64,000 nucleotides of DNA from Schistosoma haematobium. Its lineage: Eukaryota; Platyhelminthes; Trematoda; Strigeidida; Schistosomatidae. Positions 48,065-60,664 of the stretch are shown here, in pieces. A program made the position numbers and the translations under genes. The notes below the pieces were generated by a model that was given only the letters and a program-made list of their open reading frames with translations, did not search any database and was not told the DNA's origin. The first letter of the stretch is position 1. Every line of letters begins with the position of its first letter. The stretch lies in contig NC_067197.1 of NCBI RefSeq assembly GCF_000699445.3, forward strand, positions 4,594,152-4,658,151, read 5' to 3'.

Positions 48065-48235
48065 CATCACATGTTTGTAGCTTATTTGTATCTGGCTATA
48101 AATATCGGTTAACGCTTGATTAAATCGACTTGGCTCACTTGCCCTCTGTAATCTGATTCGCTCTTCCCTTTTTGTTCCATCTCCCTGATTATCTATTCAA
48201 ATCAATGAGTGCATGAAATATGCGTATTCAAAATT
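48065..48235 (-). repeat. Repeat W, inverted copy
   Basis: Complement of the AGCGAATCAGATTACAGA, CCAAGTCGATTTA, GATATTTATAG and AAATAAGCTAC series found at 58490-58730. Confidence 0.5.
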
Positions 48236-48519
48236 CATCCTCGTATTTGGCTTTTTTAATCCAATTATTCACAGACGCGAGTTAGGTTAATAATTATATA
48301 CGAGAATAGATGACATATATTGTAAGAAGAATCACCGTAGGATCAGACCGGGGTCAGATATAGGGCCATAAAACCATTTTGTTGAGTGCACATAAATGTG
48401 CAGATCTGTCACCATTCACTTTTCTTTCTCCCAGGTGAGTCCGTGTTGGCTACGCCACATTTATTCATTATATTTCAAGCACATGTGTTTATTTGCAGGC
48501 ATAGCGGGCCATATCACAG

Positions 48520-48990
48520 AACGAAATAATGATTGAGGATATCATGTTCAACAGAGATACTTTAGTGAGAAGTATGAAAATCAGACTTTCTACATCTCTG
48601 AGAAAAACATTTTGTAGAGTTGAACTTCACACTGTCCTTTCTAGTAAGTCTGTAATTCTTAGCTATGTGAGGGATGAACTCACGCTTTGGGCTGAATTTA
48701 TTTGTGTCTTTCAGTTTACTCGCTTATGTGGGGGGGTTATATTGGTCGCACAAAGTGAACTCCTTCGGAACGCAACATCAGGCTTTCTAAAGAATCTCAG
48801 AAGTAAATTGAGGACCCGGTTTCAAAACATCTAGTTGATTGTGATCAGTCCCTATCACTAAAAGACTCCTTCAAAATCGTACATACCGTTAGAAGAGACG
48901 TCTCAAAACGAATGCAGATGAAAATGTATGTACAGCATACGCGATTGCTATCCACCAGTTTAAGCGTTATCCTTGCAAATATAGACGATA
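48520..48990 (+). mobile_element. Penelope-like element 3' remnant
   Basis: 48529-48834 reads RLSTSLRKTFCRVELHTVLS, then ICVFQFTRLCGGVILVAQSE, the start of a GIY-YIG domain in which the second tyrosine position is lost. Pieces matching the C-terminus continue in other frames. More decayed than the copy ending at 29058. Confidence 0.6.
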
Positions 48991-49629
48991 TATTTAGTTT
49001 CTCATTCTTCCACAGTGTTAACATTTCTTTTTGTCTCTCAAAATCTGTTTTTTTCTGGTTGTTATATCGAACCCTTTCTAATTATTCTCAAAACTATTAG
49101 TTAGCCATAATCCTAAATCTTAATCATTTTTGTTTTTAATAGCTATCAGGTTGACAATTACCTTAATCTGAACATCTGTAGTGGCATTGGACAATAGCCA
49201 CACAATCCACAAAGCTGTGAACATGAGACTACTCAGAAAATAGATATTCAATATTTAACGCGGAGAAATACCTAACGATGGAGAAGGCGTGAACAATGAA
49301 TTGAATGGACTGGAGTTGATCGGATGGCATGGCTCGGCGATGCAGGCGTGGTCCATCTGAATGTTACCTTATATCTTCTATTCATGTTAAATATATTGTT
49401 CCTTCTGTAGTCTAACCTTGTTCTACATCATGTATTGGTAATTGATACGATACAGTGAGTTGGTGTAGTCGATGGTGTGACTTCCACGTAAGATCTTATA
49501 GATTAGGCAGTTATATCATGACAAATCTACAAATTTAGGATTAGGTCTATTATTAGAGCAGTACTAATATCATAGTAGACCATAATTCTACACACCTTTC
49601 ACTAGTAAAAATTCCCATTTTGCCATTTG

Positions 49630-49687
49630 GTAAATAAGGAACGAATTGAGCAAAGAAATTTCTTTGCTCAATTCGTTCCTTATTTAC
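49630..49687. repeat. Perfect 58-bp palindrome without spacer
   Basis: 29-bp arms 49630-49658 and 49659-49687 are exact reverse complements (GTAAATAAGGAACGAATT against AATTCGTTCCTTATTTAC, centre GAAATTTC). No other copy in the window. Confidence 0.9.
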
Positions 49688-50108
49688 TTTTCATTAGTTG
49701 GCTACTACACAACTTCGTTTCAATATCTGATTTTCGAAAATATTTTATGACAACACATCACTTCAAGTCTTTTGTTCATTTTACATTAGTTTGATTTTGT
49801 TAATATTTATTTCGTTATGTGGTCTTCCCTTACTGAATTCTTATTTCATGTACATTAAAACCACACTTTCACTCATACATTTCCATCCACTTAACTGTCT
49901 TAAATTATATAAACTGTTCAAATCCTGTCCAATTATTACTCAACCTATCTTATCAATTTATTAATTCCAGGAAACTTGTGTAAACACTTCATTGCCTCTA
50001 AAATCATCACACAATTTATCTTATCTGTCTCTGAACCTAACCCAACTAATGCATCACCCACTCCTCATGTCTTCTGATTCTAACACCAAATGGCCTCTGA
50101 CTCGTACT

Positions 50109-50110
<2 letters not shown>

Positions 50111-50148
<38 letters not shown>
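50111..50148. repeat. (AT)n microsatellite
   Basis: Run of alternating A and T about 38 bp long. Confidence 0.9.
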
Positions 50149-50149
<1 letters not shown>

Positions 50150-50248
50150 TTCCAATTCCTTTTTTTCATTCGCTAACGTTAATTGTCTACACCATATCTT
50201 ACCTCAATGCAAACTTAGAACGCATATTTGGTAGTAAGCAACTAATAA

Positions 50249-51050
<802 letters not shown>

Positions 51051-52031
51051 GTATCCATTTTTGTTCTGGTCTTATTTAAAACCATTCCGTTATACTGTAG
51101 ACTACTATTTTAGCAAACGGGATAAATTACAAATGCAACTGTACAGCTAAAGTAAATGAAATTGTCAAACTTCCTTCTCTAGACTGTTTTCTATCTTCTT
51201 TAATGATACTGTGGTGGACCAAGAATATATCATCTACAAAAATAATGATAAAGCTATTACGTCCAAAAATTAATATATTGATATATTAAATGTAGTCTAT
51301 ACATACAAGAAAAATATACAGGACGTTGGATATGTATACTCAGATAAAGTATATAATGAGAATATCACTATGATCTATAAAAGTAGAAAGCGAATATACT
51401 AGAGTTCTTTTATCACAACAGCATGTAATTGAGAACAAGAGGCATATATGTGCAATTGTATATACACTACATACAATAAAATAGATATTTTTCGTCACTA
51501 ATTCTTTAGTCAAATAAATTGATAAATGACAATTAATACTAAATATTATTTGGTCACTGACCGTGAGTATATTCTTGAAATGATAATTACTTCATTCCTA
51601 TCTATATCCTCTGCATAAATACATTAATTATAAAAGAAAAAGTAAGTCACACACTTACTGCTTTGTTCTTTATTTAGGAAACCTCAATCATTAATTCCTC
51701 CCAGCTTTTATTCAATCTTATTTTCAACTATGAATATATATATATATCCTTAACTTAAGCTACTGACCTTATCAATAATAATGGAAATCCATTGACTTGT
51801 GACAGATGAGATTTGACGGCAGATAAGTAAATGAACAAATGTAAAAGTACTCGCATATTGTATGAGTGTGTGTGTGTATGTACGTTCACCTACTTCAAGA
51901 GTTCAAATAACTGGCCAGAAAATTAGATCATAGTTTTATTATTAATTTATGCATATTTCATTAATACAAACTTTGAGTAAATTCATATGATCTAAAACTT
52001 CAATGATTTCATAAACTATTCATGCTTAATG

Positions 52032-52389
52032 TGTAGCGTGGTGTCGAGTCGAGACTGGCTATAAACACCGCTACAGAGAAACAGGTGCCAAATAATCCAT
52101 AAAATCCCCCAGAAGCCAAATATCAGAAGGCAGTTAATGGACCAAGTCGAGATATATTTACTGGCGATCTCGTGGTATCGAAAGGATACCGAGATCGTGC
52201 CAGGATACAAGCTTGGTTACAGAACGTAACCGAATTCGCGCGAAGTCACAATCAAAGTGTGTGTATAATGGATGCTTTTTAGCACAATTAAACAAAAGCA
52301 CATTAAAACAGTCACTGGTACAATTGGTTACAATAATAATTGTTTTCAATAAACCAATCGTGTTCTCGTGATAAAGATGAGTCACTACA
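52032..52389. mobile_element. Solo LTR, 358 bp, with 4-bp target duplication AATG (family L1)
   Basis: Begins TGTAGCG and ends CACTACA. Flanked by AATG at 52028-52031 and 52390-52393. Homologous to 14051-14396 (shared GAAGCCAAATATCAGAAGGC, ATACCGAGATCGTGCCA). An extra short segment near 52258-52290 accounts for the length difference. Confidence 0.82.
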
Positions 52390-53415
52390 AATGCATACTT
52401 GTGTACATTTTTGGTTTATACCTTTTTTCAGTCCTTGGAAGAAATACCATGACTTTGAAACAATATTGTACTCGTTACTCATGTTCGATTGTTGAATTTT
52501 CTGTTACAAGAAAAGAGATAAAGTTCATAAACGAAAACTACCATGCATTCAGATCTGCACATTGATTGATGTGACTTTGAAAATCACACATGAAATATGA
52601 GTTTCCTCACTTTCAGTATAAGCTATACTGACGAATTCCAACTAACAGGCAACACTCAATCGAGCTGTAATATTTTGGAGAAGTACAAATTCTTGCGTCG
52701 TATTGAGGTCAGTTTGGTCGAACGGTTTATTATGAGAACAGTTGAACTATCAAGCTCGATTATTGACATCTTCGTTCAAAGTGACTAGTCAACTGGTTAT
52801 TCAGTGTTCAGAAGAATTATTTGTGCAAATGGACGTGAGTATTTTATATATTTGTAGCTAGATGACAGGATATTTTAAATTCAGTCTATTTGTGTTAGCT
52901 TGTGTTTGACAGCACAAAAAGTTGAAGCGAATCGATAATATTTCTTCCCCAACAATTATCTTACTGATGAGTGTCAGCTAACTTATAAATGTAATCACGG
53001 GATTCTTACCGATTGTCTACAACTACCTAATATTTAAGTGTACTGTACACTTAGTTTATCCGATTTCATCTAATTCATGGGAAACTGATCAATAATAACC
53101 GCCCAGTATCGATTGTTGTTCAATACTGAATGATCGATAATTAGTGTATTACAGTAATATTGTATTACTTCATGACATTATCATAAACTATATATTATGG
53201 ATAAGCAATTGTCAATTTCTTATATTGTCATTTTTATTCACTACAAAACAGCTTTTCTTCTGTAACAAAAATACTCAGTTCTTTTAGTTATTCAATATGT
53301 TTTTAACGTGTTTTCATCATTCTCACTAAGTAGACTACTCTGGGAAGTATTAATTGCAGTAATTACTAGTATGGTATTAAGTTACACAACAACGAGCAAG
53401 AAAAATATATCATAT

Positions 53416-55150
53416 TATAGTAGTAGAATTATCGTATGAACTAGGAATTCCAGGATTAACGCAATTGAATTAAGAAGACACAGGCACAACGAATGTACTG
53501 TATTTAGAATTCGAAATCGAGCATTCAACAAGTACAAAAGAATCATTAGTTAATTCAAACACCACATCCGCCACAGCTTAAATAGAAGTATAAGTGTTTG
53601 TAATCGGTTGTACGTCTTCTTGTTAAGTTCATCCTGAGTCTGTCCGACATTGTATAAGATAAAAACTTTGTAGTATCTAGAAAGTGCTCATTAGTATTGG
53701 AATTACCAAACGAAATCGGAACAGACTCACCTGGAATTGTATACAACCAGCATGTCGGTTTTGTAATGAGATCATTAATATCTAGAATTCGAACCATAGA
53801 TTTTTCAACACTATCCCCCCCACGAAATAATGTTGGATCTTTATATCCTCAAGTTATGAATAATGTGGCTTCATTTAAAACATATTTCTCACATTGTTTA
53901 GAGTAAACATTAGAACTGTTTTTGTGATAAGAGTAAACAGCAGTTGATATGAAATCATCCGAAATATAATAAAACTCGAGGTCACTTAGTACTCGTGCTT
54001 CGCATTGGGCAGGTTTTTCACAAGGATCAAATACATTATGAGGATAGGTAATATATGATATGACATCAGGATTTGATTCTTCTGAAATATTCTCATGAAA
54101 TTCATCAGGACTGTCATTGCAGAGCGTAGGATCGTTAGAAAAATCAGCATCTATCCAAACCACATCAGGTTTTCGATCATGATTAGGTTCATTTAACATA
54201 TTTTCCTCAGAATTGCAAGTAATTTCATTAGAAATATGTGAATCATTAGGAAAAGTCATACTTGGTACAATAGCATGAGAATTCTGATAAATCGGTTGAT
54301 TAGGAACTGTTGTCTCACAAGAATTCTGGATTTCATTTAACTCTGAACTGCCATATGACTCTGCACTGTCTTTTGAAATCGTTGATAAAGATAAATGATC
54401 ATCATGAATACTCGACTCAGTAGAATCAGAATTACAAGACTTAATATTAGTTGCAGTAAGATGAACATTAGCATTACAAACTGACTGAACTTTTCCAATA
54501 TCACGACATTTGAAGCATTTAGAATTATGAAATTTACATGAATTAGAAGAGTGGAACTTGCAACAGGACAAACACTGACCAAACTTGTCCCCATCCTCGT
54601 GAACTGCATCCAAATTCAATGAATTGTCTGCATAACCTTGAGTATGCACTAGGTTGAGATGACGTAGTAGTGTAGTGGAATTTTTTATATCCTCATTAAT
54701 CATTTTACGAAATCTTCCTCCTTTACGACATTTGAAATTTGTATACTGAGCATAGTCTAGCAGTAGATCCTTGAGAGCTGTATAAGAAAGCGAAATGGGT
54801 TTTTCCGGCATAGCCAGAGTTCTTAATAAGCTGTATGCTTCTTTTCCAATGAATGTGAGGAAGTGTGCCACAATATTAACATCCTCATCATCTTCCTTGG
54901 TCATAGCCCAGATTTCGAACCTTTCAAAGTAATCTTCAAAAGCTTCTGAAGTTGAATGAATATCTAACTTTTCCATTGCAGGCTCCATCGCGACGCCAAT
55001 ATAGTATTCTAATTGTCGTATGAATTAGGAATTCCAGGATTAACGCAATTGAATTAAGAAGACACAGGCACAACGAATGTACTGTATTTAGAATTCGAAA
55101 TCGAGCATTCAACAAGTACAAAAGAATCATTAGTTAATTCAAACACCACA
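53416..55150 (-). mobile_element. Gag-only LTR retrotransposon with 151-bp LTRs, 5-bp target duplication
   Basis: Two LTRs (5' LTR 55150-55000, 3' LTR 53566-53416, minus orientation) differ at only five positions, all near the LTR 3' end. CATAT flanks both sides (53411-53415 and 55151-55155). LTRs read TGTGGTGTTTG...ACTATA. Between them is a 379-codon gag-like ORF, then about 280 bp with a short open frame (53797-53555). No protease, RT, RNase H or integrase is present, so movement would need enzymes from elsewhere. Confidence 0.88.
53849..54988 (-). CDS. Gag-like nucleocapsid protein of the small LTR element
   Basis: 379 aa, intact. The ATG lies 11 nt inside the 5' LTR edge. An acidic N-terminal domain (EAFEDYFERFEIWA, VNIVAHFLTFIGKEAYSLL) has the layout of Ty3/gypsy capsid proteins. 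Two zinc-knuckle-like motifs follow: C139-C142-H146-C151, and C158-x2-C161 ... C171, where the usual His is Lys166. After the knuckles comes a Ser/Asp/Glu/Asn-rich tail without a known domain. It would package RNA into particles. The loss of the His in the second knuckle may weaken nucleic-acid binding. An internally deleted gypsy copy and a standing non-autonomous family are both possible. Confidence 0.75.
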   Translation of the reverse strand: MEPAMEKLDIHSTSEAFEDYFERFEIWAMTKEDDEDVNIVAHFLTFIGKEAYSLLRTLAMPEKPISLSYTALKDLLLDYAQYTNFKCRKGGRFRKMINEDIKNSTTLLRHLNLVHTQGYADNSLNLDAVHEDGDKFGQCLSCCKFHSSNSCKFHNSKCFKCRDIGKVQSVCNANVHLTATNIKSCNSDSTESSIHDDHLSLSTISKDSAESYGSSELNEIQNSCETTVPNQPIYQNSHAIVPSMTFPNDSHISNEITCNSEENMLNEPNHDRKPDVVWIDADFSNDPTLCNDSPDEFHENISEESNPDVISYITYPHNVFDPCEKPAQCEARVLSDLEFYYISDDFISTAVYSYHKNSSNVYSKQCEKYVLNEATLFIT

Positions 55151-55159
55151 CATATATTC

Positions 55160-57480
55160 AAAACAGTGAAAGAAATTGATAATTCAAAATTGTGGCTTTA
55201 TACAATCGCGGCCATTTAAATCGTCGACCATATCTCGTCGTTACTGTAGTTTCCTCTCGTCGTTTCATTTCCGTCGTTGATGTTTGAGACTCATGTTTCG
55301 GTGATATGACGGTCTTTGAAGAATACAAGCATTTCGGTTGATGATCACTTTCAGTGAAAGCTGGTTTAGCTCAGTCGATACTGACTACATCTGTCTTTCT
55401 AGCTTTTTCTGCTGTAACTTTTTTATGTCTTCTCACAATAACGTTAAACGTAGCATAATAATTCTGCTGCAAAGCTGGTTGTACATTATTTTGTAGATTA
55501 CTAACGTAGATGATCTGTGTTGAATGACTGGGGGCCTACTCAAGTCAGACCAACTCACTAACGTCAAAGCCACACCTCACGGTTAATAACTAACTTGGAT
55601 TACCCTTTCGTCGTATCCAGGTATTATGACTGTTTTGACTACCGTACAACACAAACGACGTTATAACAGAAATATATTAGTCAGAGTAGGTGCAATGAAG
55701 AGCGTGCGACTACCACCACATGTAGCTAGTCCGTGGCGCTGAATTAACTGATGCGCTTTGATTGTCCTTGATCTTGACGAGCACCGATGAACTGTATGAC
55801 ATTCAGTGACCCAACAAACGGATGATCTGGCTAGGACCAAGTGAAATTTCAAATGAACGCATACGTTCCATTATGCAGTTGCTGAGGTAAGAATACTCGT
55901 CATTGTTCTTGTCTGTGAAGCATTATTCTTAAATCGTTCATATGCTTCTTAAGGCGTTGTGCGCAGTTGGCTACATCAGTCAGAAAACTTTGATCTGAAG
56001 CATGCTTGAGACGCCTAATTTTTCCATTGTTTTTTCGGGTCCATATGCAGTGGCAGCACTCAAAGGCTGCTCAGAGGCCTTACAATGTCTACCACCGTCA
56101 ACCTATCGAATTCCTGATTTGCTACTTTTAATAGTTTTATGTCCAACCTTCGTGATCTTGCATTAGCTGATGGCCTGTTCGTTACAATGTGATATTGAAC
56201 AGAGTGCTTGAGATCTGCATTATTGTTTTTTATCTTCGTAAGCTCGGCATATTCTGTTGATGAAGATGTATATGGATCACCATGGTTTTTATCTACCATT
56301 GAATTAATGGAAACAGAGTCATTAATTACTCCTCTTATTGTAATAGTATGGCCACCGTTTGCAAACCAGTGCTAGTAAACCGGAGTTTTCTAGAAAATCA
56401 ATGTCTATTATGGGTACAGACACATCTATTATAACAAAGTCCCAGAGATATGAAGCACCTTGACCAAAATTCAGAGTCGATTTATGCTTGCGGTATCTGA
56501 CTTATTCTCTGCTATTAGTACTAGTGACGTATTAACGTTTCGTCTTTTCATCGCTTATGCGAGGTAGAATGCTAATTTCTGCCTCTGTATCAACTAAAAA
56601 CTGAGCGCTCATCGTTCGGTCTTGTATGTAAGACAAAAGACCGTTTGTAGAAGTAACACCAGCTGACGCAGCTGTGATCAGGCGATTATTTCCCTGTCAC
56701 ATTAAATCTACAAGGTTGTCTGCACTTTCTAGCTCTGTAGCCGTATGTTTGGTGATACCAGCATGTAGATGGAGCTAGACGTCTTCTGGAAGATGATCGG
56801 TTTCTGTTGCATGAGACATCCCGCGAATATCTTCGTGGCCTTCCATTCTATGTCAACTCTCCCAGCCTGTGGCACAAAACACTTATTTCGTTTTGCAGCG
56901 TATTGATCCTGTCATCTGCCGTCGGGTTATGCAGCTGAGGACTCATTTGCTTAGTTCTTTCGCATATCCTATCAGCTATTTTCTCTATACTGTCCATGTC
57001 AGTATCAGTATCTCCGATGGCTAGGATCCGCTGTTCACTCAACGGGAGCCGATGGAGCCACAGTTGATAAAATAGGTTGTTGTCCACTTTCCTGTCACCT
57101 AGTTAACTTTTCACATAAATTTTTTAGCTGTGAATGAATTCTATCCCCCATCTGTACTTGATTAAGAATCTGATCAACAGCTTGTTGGTCGATCAAAGAG
57201 CCAGATTTAATCCGACTTGTTTTAATGAGTCATATGGCCTCTCGAAGTCCAGTTTAACTGAAACCTCTCGTATTCTATACGCCACTTCGTCTGAAAAGAG
57301 TGTGTTTGAGTGGCCTTAATTGTATTGTTTCAGATTATTACAGTTAGTCAAAAAATATTTTCCAAGTCTGATGAACCAAAGTTGGGAGTTAGTGGTTTTA
57401 GAAGATGGAATAGAAAGATTGAAGGACTTCACGGACCTTGTTTGGGGTATACTTAATGTATGGTCTTCCGAAGACATGTT
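55160..57480 (-). mobile_element. Decayed Ty3/gypsy retrotransposon
   Basis: Minus-strand order: gag N-terminus (LWFIRLGKYF near 57370; RPYDSLKQVGLN near 57230), gag C-terminal part (FYQLWLHRLPLSEQRILAIG, 57075-57015), aspartic protease site (QFLVDTEAEISILPRI, about 56610-56565), RT start (HIVTNRPSANARSRRLDIKL near 56195), a gap where the RT core is missing, and an integrase-type end (TRYGRRFKWPRLYKA near 55230). Many stops. The small gag-only element lies directly beyond its 3' end. Confidence 0.72.
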
Positions 57481-57611
57481 TTTTAAGAGAATGAATAGTA
57501 CACGAATAAAAATATGTGAATGTGAAAAAGAGAAATGAACTAGTAACAACAATGATAATAATAGATGATACAATGTTATAACATAAAACAGACTTATATT
57601 TATATATATAC

Positions 57612-57720
57612 ATGGGACTCGGCAGTGCGCGTCTACAACCCCGCCTCGCAAGACTCGAAGCCAGGGCCTGTCAGCTTCGCGCGCGAGCGCTTAACCACTA
57701 TACAACTGAGCCGGCATCTA
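57612..57720 (-). repeat. tRNA-derived SINE head
   Basis: On minus: GGCTCAGTTGTATAGTGGTT then TTAAGCGCTCGCGCG and GGCTTCGAGTCTTGC, giving A-box and B-box spacing like a tRNA. Similar to the core of 63181-63478. Confidence 0.6.
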
Positions 57721-58044
57721 ACGGTGTTAATGTCTAAATTCAACCAATGCTATTGTTCGAATAATATTGTTTATTAAGTAATTTAATTAAAAGGTTCAAC
57801 CAAATTGACCGTAAACAAGCATAATTGTAGGAGAAGTGTTATAGCATTTTGGGGAAAATGGTCAACAACATGTTGACAATATTAATCTAATAATCATTAC
57901 TTTTTATTCAAGAGTTAAGTTACACGTTCATATAGAAAAAAAGATTCTGATATTTATTTGTTTACTTCATTAAATTTATTTGTGTATGAGTTCGTTAACT
58001 GAACCGTATCAATAATCCTTTGGAGAAGAAAAACAAAACAAACT

Positions 58045-58400
58045 TTATATACAAAGATGGATAGTGGCTAACAGTGAAATGCAGGACGCGCATTTCGTCC
58101 TATTTGGGACTCTTCATCTGGATATGCCTGAATATCAGAGTTGATGTTCACTCTGGGATTCAAACCCAGTACTGTTCGCTTCAAACGCCACCGCGTCCTG
58201 GATTCCACTGTTAGCCACTATTCATCTTTGCATATAATGCTTGTGAATTAAGGCAATATCGAGGCAATAAGCACAGTATACACATATGCCAATAAGAGAT
58301 TGATCAATTACAGTCCTAAAAACCAATGGGAAGATTCAAGTAAACAATACCAAGTGAATTTAGTCCCAGTGGCTGTGAATCTGACCCCAATTGGATTGTA
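58045..58400. mobile_element. Sm-alpha-like repeat with inverted ends
   Basis: CAAAGATGGATAGTGGCTAA at 58055 is the inverted partner of TTAGCCACTATTCATCTTTG at 58211. Between them are a minus-strand hammerhead-like block (58078-58123) and a box GGGATTCAAACCCAGTACTG. The right side continues with GTGAATTAAGGCAATATCGA as in 15545-15640. Confidence 0.7.
58078..58123 (-). ncRNA. Decayed hammerhead ribozyme motif
   Basis: Minus order: ATCCAG, ATGAAGA, stem II GTCC/GGAC, GAAA, ATGCGCGT, cleavage-site GTC, CTGCAT. GAAA and GTC are intact, the core C is A, and stem I has one mismatch. Stem III ATGCGCGT is near self-complementary. Confidence 0.6.
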
Positions 58401-58489
58401 TGCTGATTGTCATTGAAGTACACATGTCTCCTATCCTTGTATGTTTAATCGACTTAGATCGCGTTAGTCAATAACAGAACTAAATAAGT

Positions 58490-58730
58490 CGAATGCGAAA
58501 ATGGATTTCTGAATACATATATTTTGTACACTCATTGATCTGGACAGAAAACAGGAGGGATGAAACGAATAGAAGAAAGCGAAGCGAAATGACACGCGGT
58601 GGTAAAAAGACATCTGAGCCAACTCGATTTAGCCATGTGTTAATCAATATTTATAGTCACACAAAAATAAGCTACAGACATGTGATGAATAGGATAAAAC
58701 TATTAGAAAGTCTGAAAATGTTTACCTAAC
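58490..58730 (+). repeat. Repeat W, copy 2
   Basis: GAAAGCGAAGCGAAATGACA, CTCGATTTAGCCATG, ATATTTATAGTC and AAAATAAGCTAC, shared with 45060-45260 and 48065-48235. Confidence 0.5.
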
Positions 58731-59159
58731 TAAATCGTAAAAATATGATATCTATGGTAGCTCACGTGAAATTGAGTTTGTTCACATTTAATTTGGTTAA
58801 ACCCTTTTATTAACTTATTTAACGGATAGAGTCATTCGTACAATTACAGCTTATCTATAACATTTTACCTTATTATTGTTACACTTGTATGAATATGTAT
58901 GGCTGATCATTGCTTACTACCTACGCATATATTCGCTCTGCTAGCATTATTATTAGTTGCTAAATTGATTTGATGATTCACTCATTCCACTATATATATA
59001 TATGTACTTTTTATTCGCGTTGATTGTACTCGCTTACTCGTAATCGTATTCGTTGACTCGTTAGCTTGCGTGCTAGCTTTTTGGTACCATTCTTTCATGA
59101 TTGCTTAACATACCTGTAATTTGGATATCTGTGTGTGGTGCAATAATAAACGTAATCAA

Positions 59160-59345
59160 CATTTAGATGGTGGTTGGAGGTAGTCAACAGGAAACCCTGG
59201 ACCCGGGTTTCGTGCTACTTGGCACTCGTCAGCAAGGTGTACCTGTAATCTTGAGGGAACTGGTGCTCCCTGGCGGATTCGATCTCGTGTCACCCAGCTT
59301 CACAGTCAGAGACGTTACCACTGAGCTATCCGAGCCGTGACTAAC
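59160..59345 (-). repeat. tRNA-derived SINE with clear A and B boxes
   Basis: On minus: GGCTCGGATAGCTCAGTGGT, then CTGTGAAGCTGGGTGACACG, AGATCGAATCCGCC. The 73-nt span is tRNA-like, but a folded acceptor stem is not evident, so it is called a SINE head and not a tRNA gene. The remainder (GTAGTCAACAGGAAACCCTG to the box) is its body. Confidence 0.6.
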
Positions 59346-60664
59346 CTCCTGTAGGACTGAGATGTAATCACAATTGATTGATCACTGGGTGGTGATCAAT
59401 CTCATGCTTGTCTAGTCCCTATTAGTGCATTTCGTATTCGCCTTCTGATTAGTAGTGACGGTTATCAAGACGTACTATATATGAAGTTTAAGGATTGTAT
59501 AGAATATCAACCACAACATATCCTTCAATCGATGATCCGTTTAAACTTCGGGGTCATCAATTTTTCAAAAGTACTTTAGTTATTCTGAAGTTTATTGTTT
59601 CAGTTCTGTTTTAGTTTAGTATTTATCACGACCAATTACATCTATGTTTACTCTTTTACAAAATGTTCCCAGTTCATGTATAGAATCAAACTACTAAGAA
59701 ACAGAATTGTCATCACAATATTTCGTATATTTAGTTGATGAAACGAGGTATCTTAATGGGATCGAGACTGGGTCATAAATATTTACGGAGGAATATGACT
59801 ATCAAGTAATCTCATGTTATATGTTCTATGCATATAATGTTAATATTCATATGATCTATACTTATAAAACAGAATTGGATATTTTATACATACTTCAGAT
59901 ATATGGGACAGAATAAAGTGAATATTATTATTCTTATTATTACTAGTAATTATCTTAATGGTAATGGTTTTCTGAATATCTAGTGTTGTAGTGAACGGGA
60001 ACACAAGTGGGGACAACCAAATGTATATGTACATGAAATTATAGAACGCCTTGGTAAAATCTCAGAACCATACAGTAAATAGTTCATTTGCAAAATGTTC
60101 ATTAATCGTCTCAGGTTTCATTGTACCTGCATTTCCATATCAATTGCTTTTTGTTCCTATTCTTTCCTCCTCGATCTTCTCAACGTTTTGCTGACAGACA
60201 TTCAATTCCTGACTAGCGTTATACACTACTTATATCGACATAATTAGCACACACCATAATGTTACTTAATAATGTCTGTAGGTGAAATGGAGTGCATATT
60301 TAGTCTATCCATTATATATACAATAATATTAACAACATTCCATTTGCGAAGCTACTGGGATCTATTAGTTTTGAGATTATAATACTGATTTAATTATATA
60401 ATGTATTATTACTTAGTAAGAAAAACAACTACAAGAGGACCTAACAGATCATTATGGTATAAATGAGTGCTGAAAATCATCGGGTCTATCTTCCCAATGG
60501 AAAATAATGATTCAAATCAAAATAATTGTTTACACTTTATGCCTTTCATTTTATTTAGTTTCAATGATCATTTCTATTATTACTATTATCTTATTCAGTA
60601 CTATTATTATTGTTTAAGGGATGTCTAACATTAGGAATATAATCGATATTTAGTTTAGTTCTAC
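59346..60664. other. Nothing recognised
   Basis: AT-rich sequence without coding, with one short hairpin (GATCACTGGGTGGTGATC at about 59380). Confidence 0.5.

Noticed and set aside
49992..50234. 80-codon open frame including the AT repeat
   Set aside because: The Ile/Tyr run is the translated microsatellite; nothing protein-like remains.
59269..59345. Possible tRNA gene on minus
   Set aside because: A and B boxes are good, but no paired acceptor stem could be seen and the sequence continues as a SINE body.
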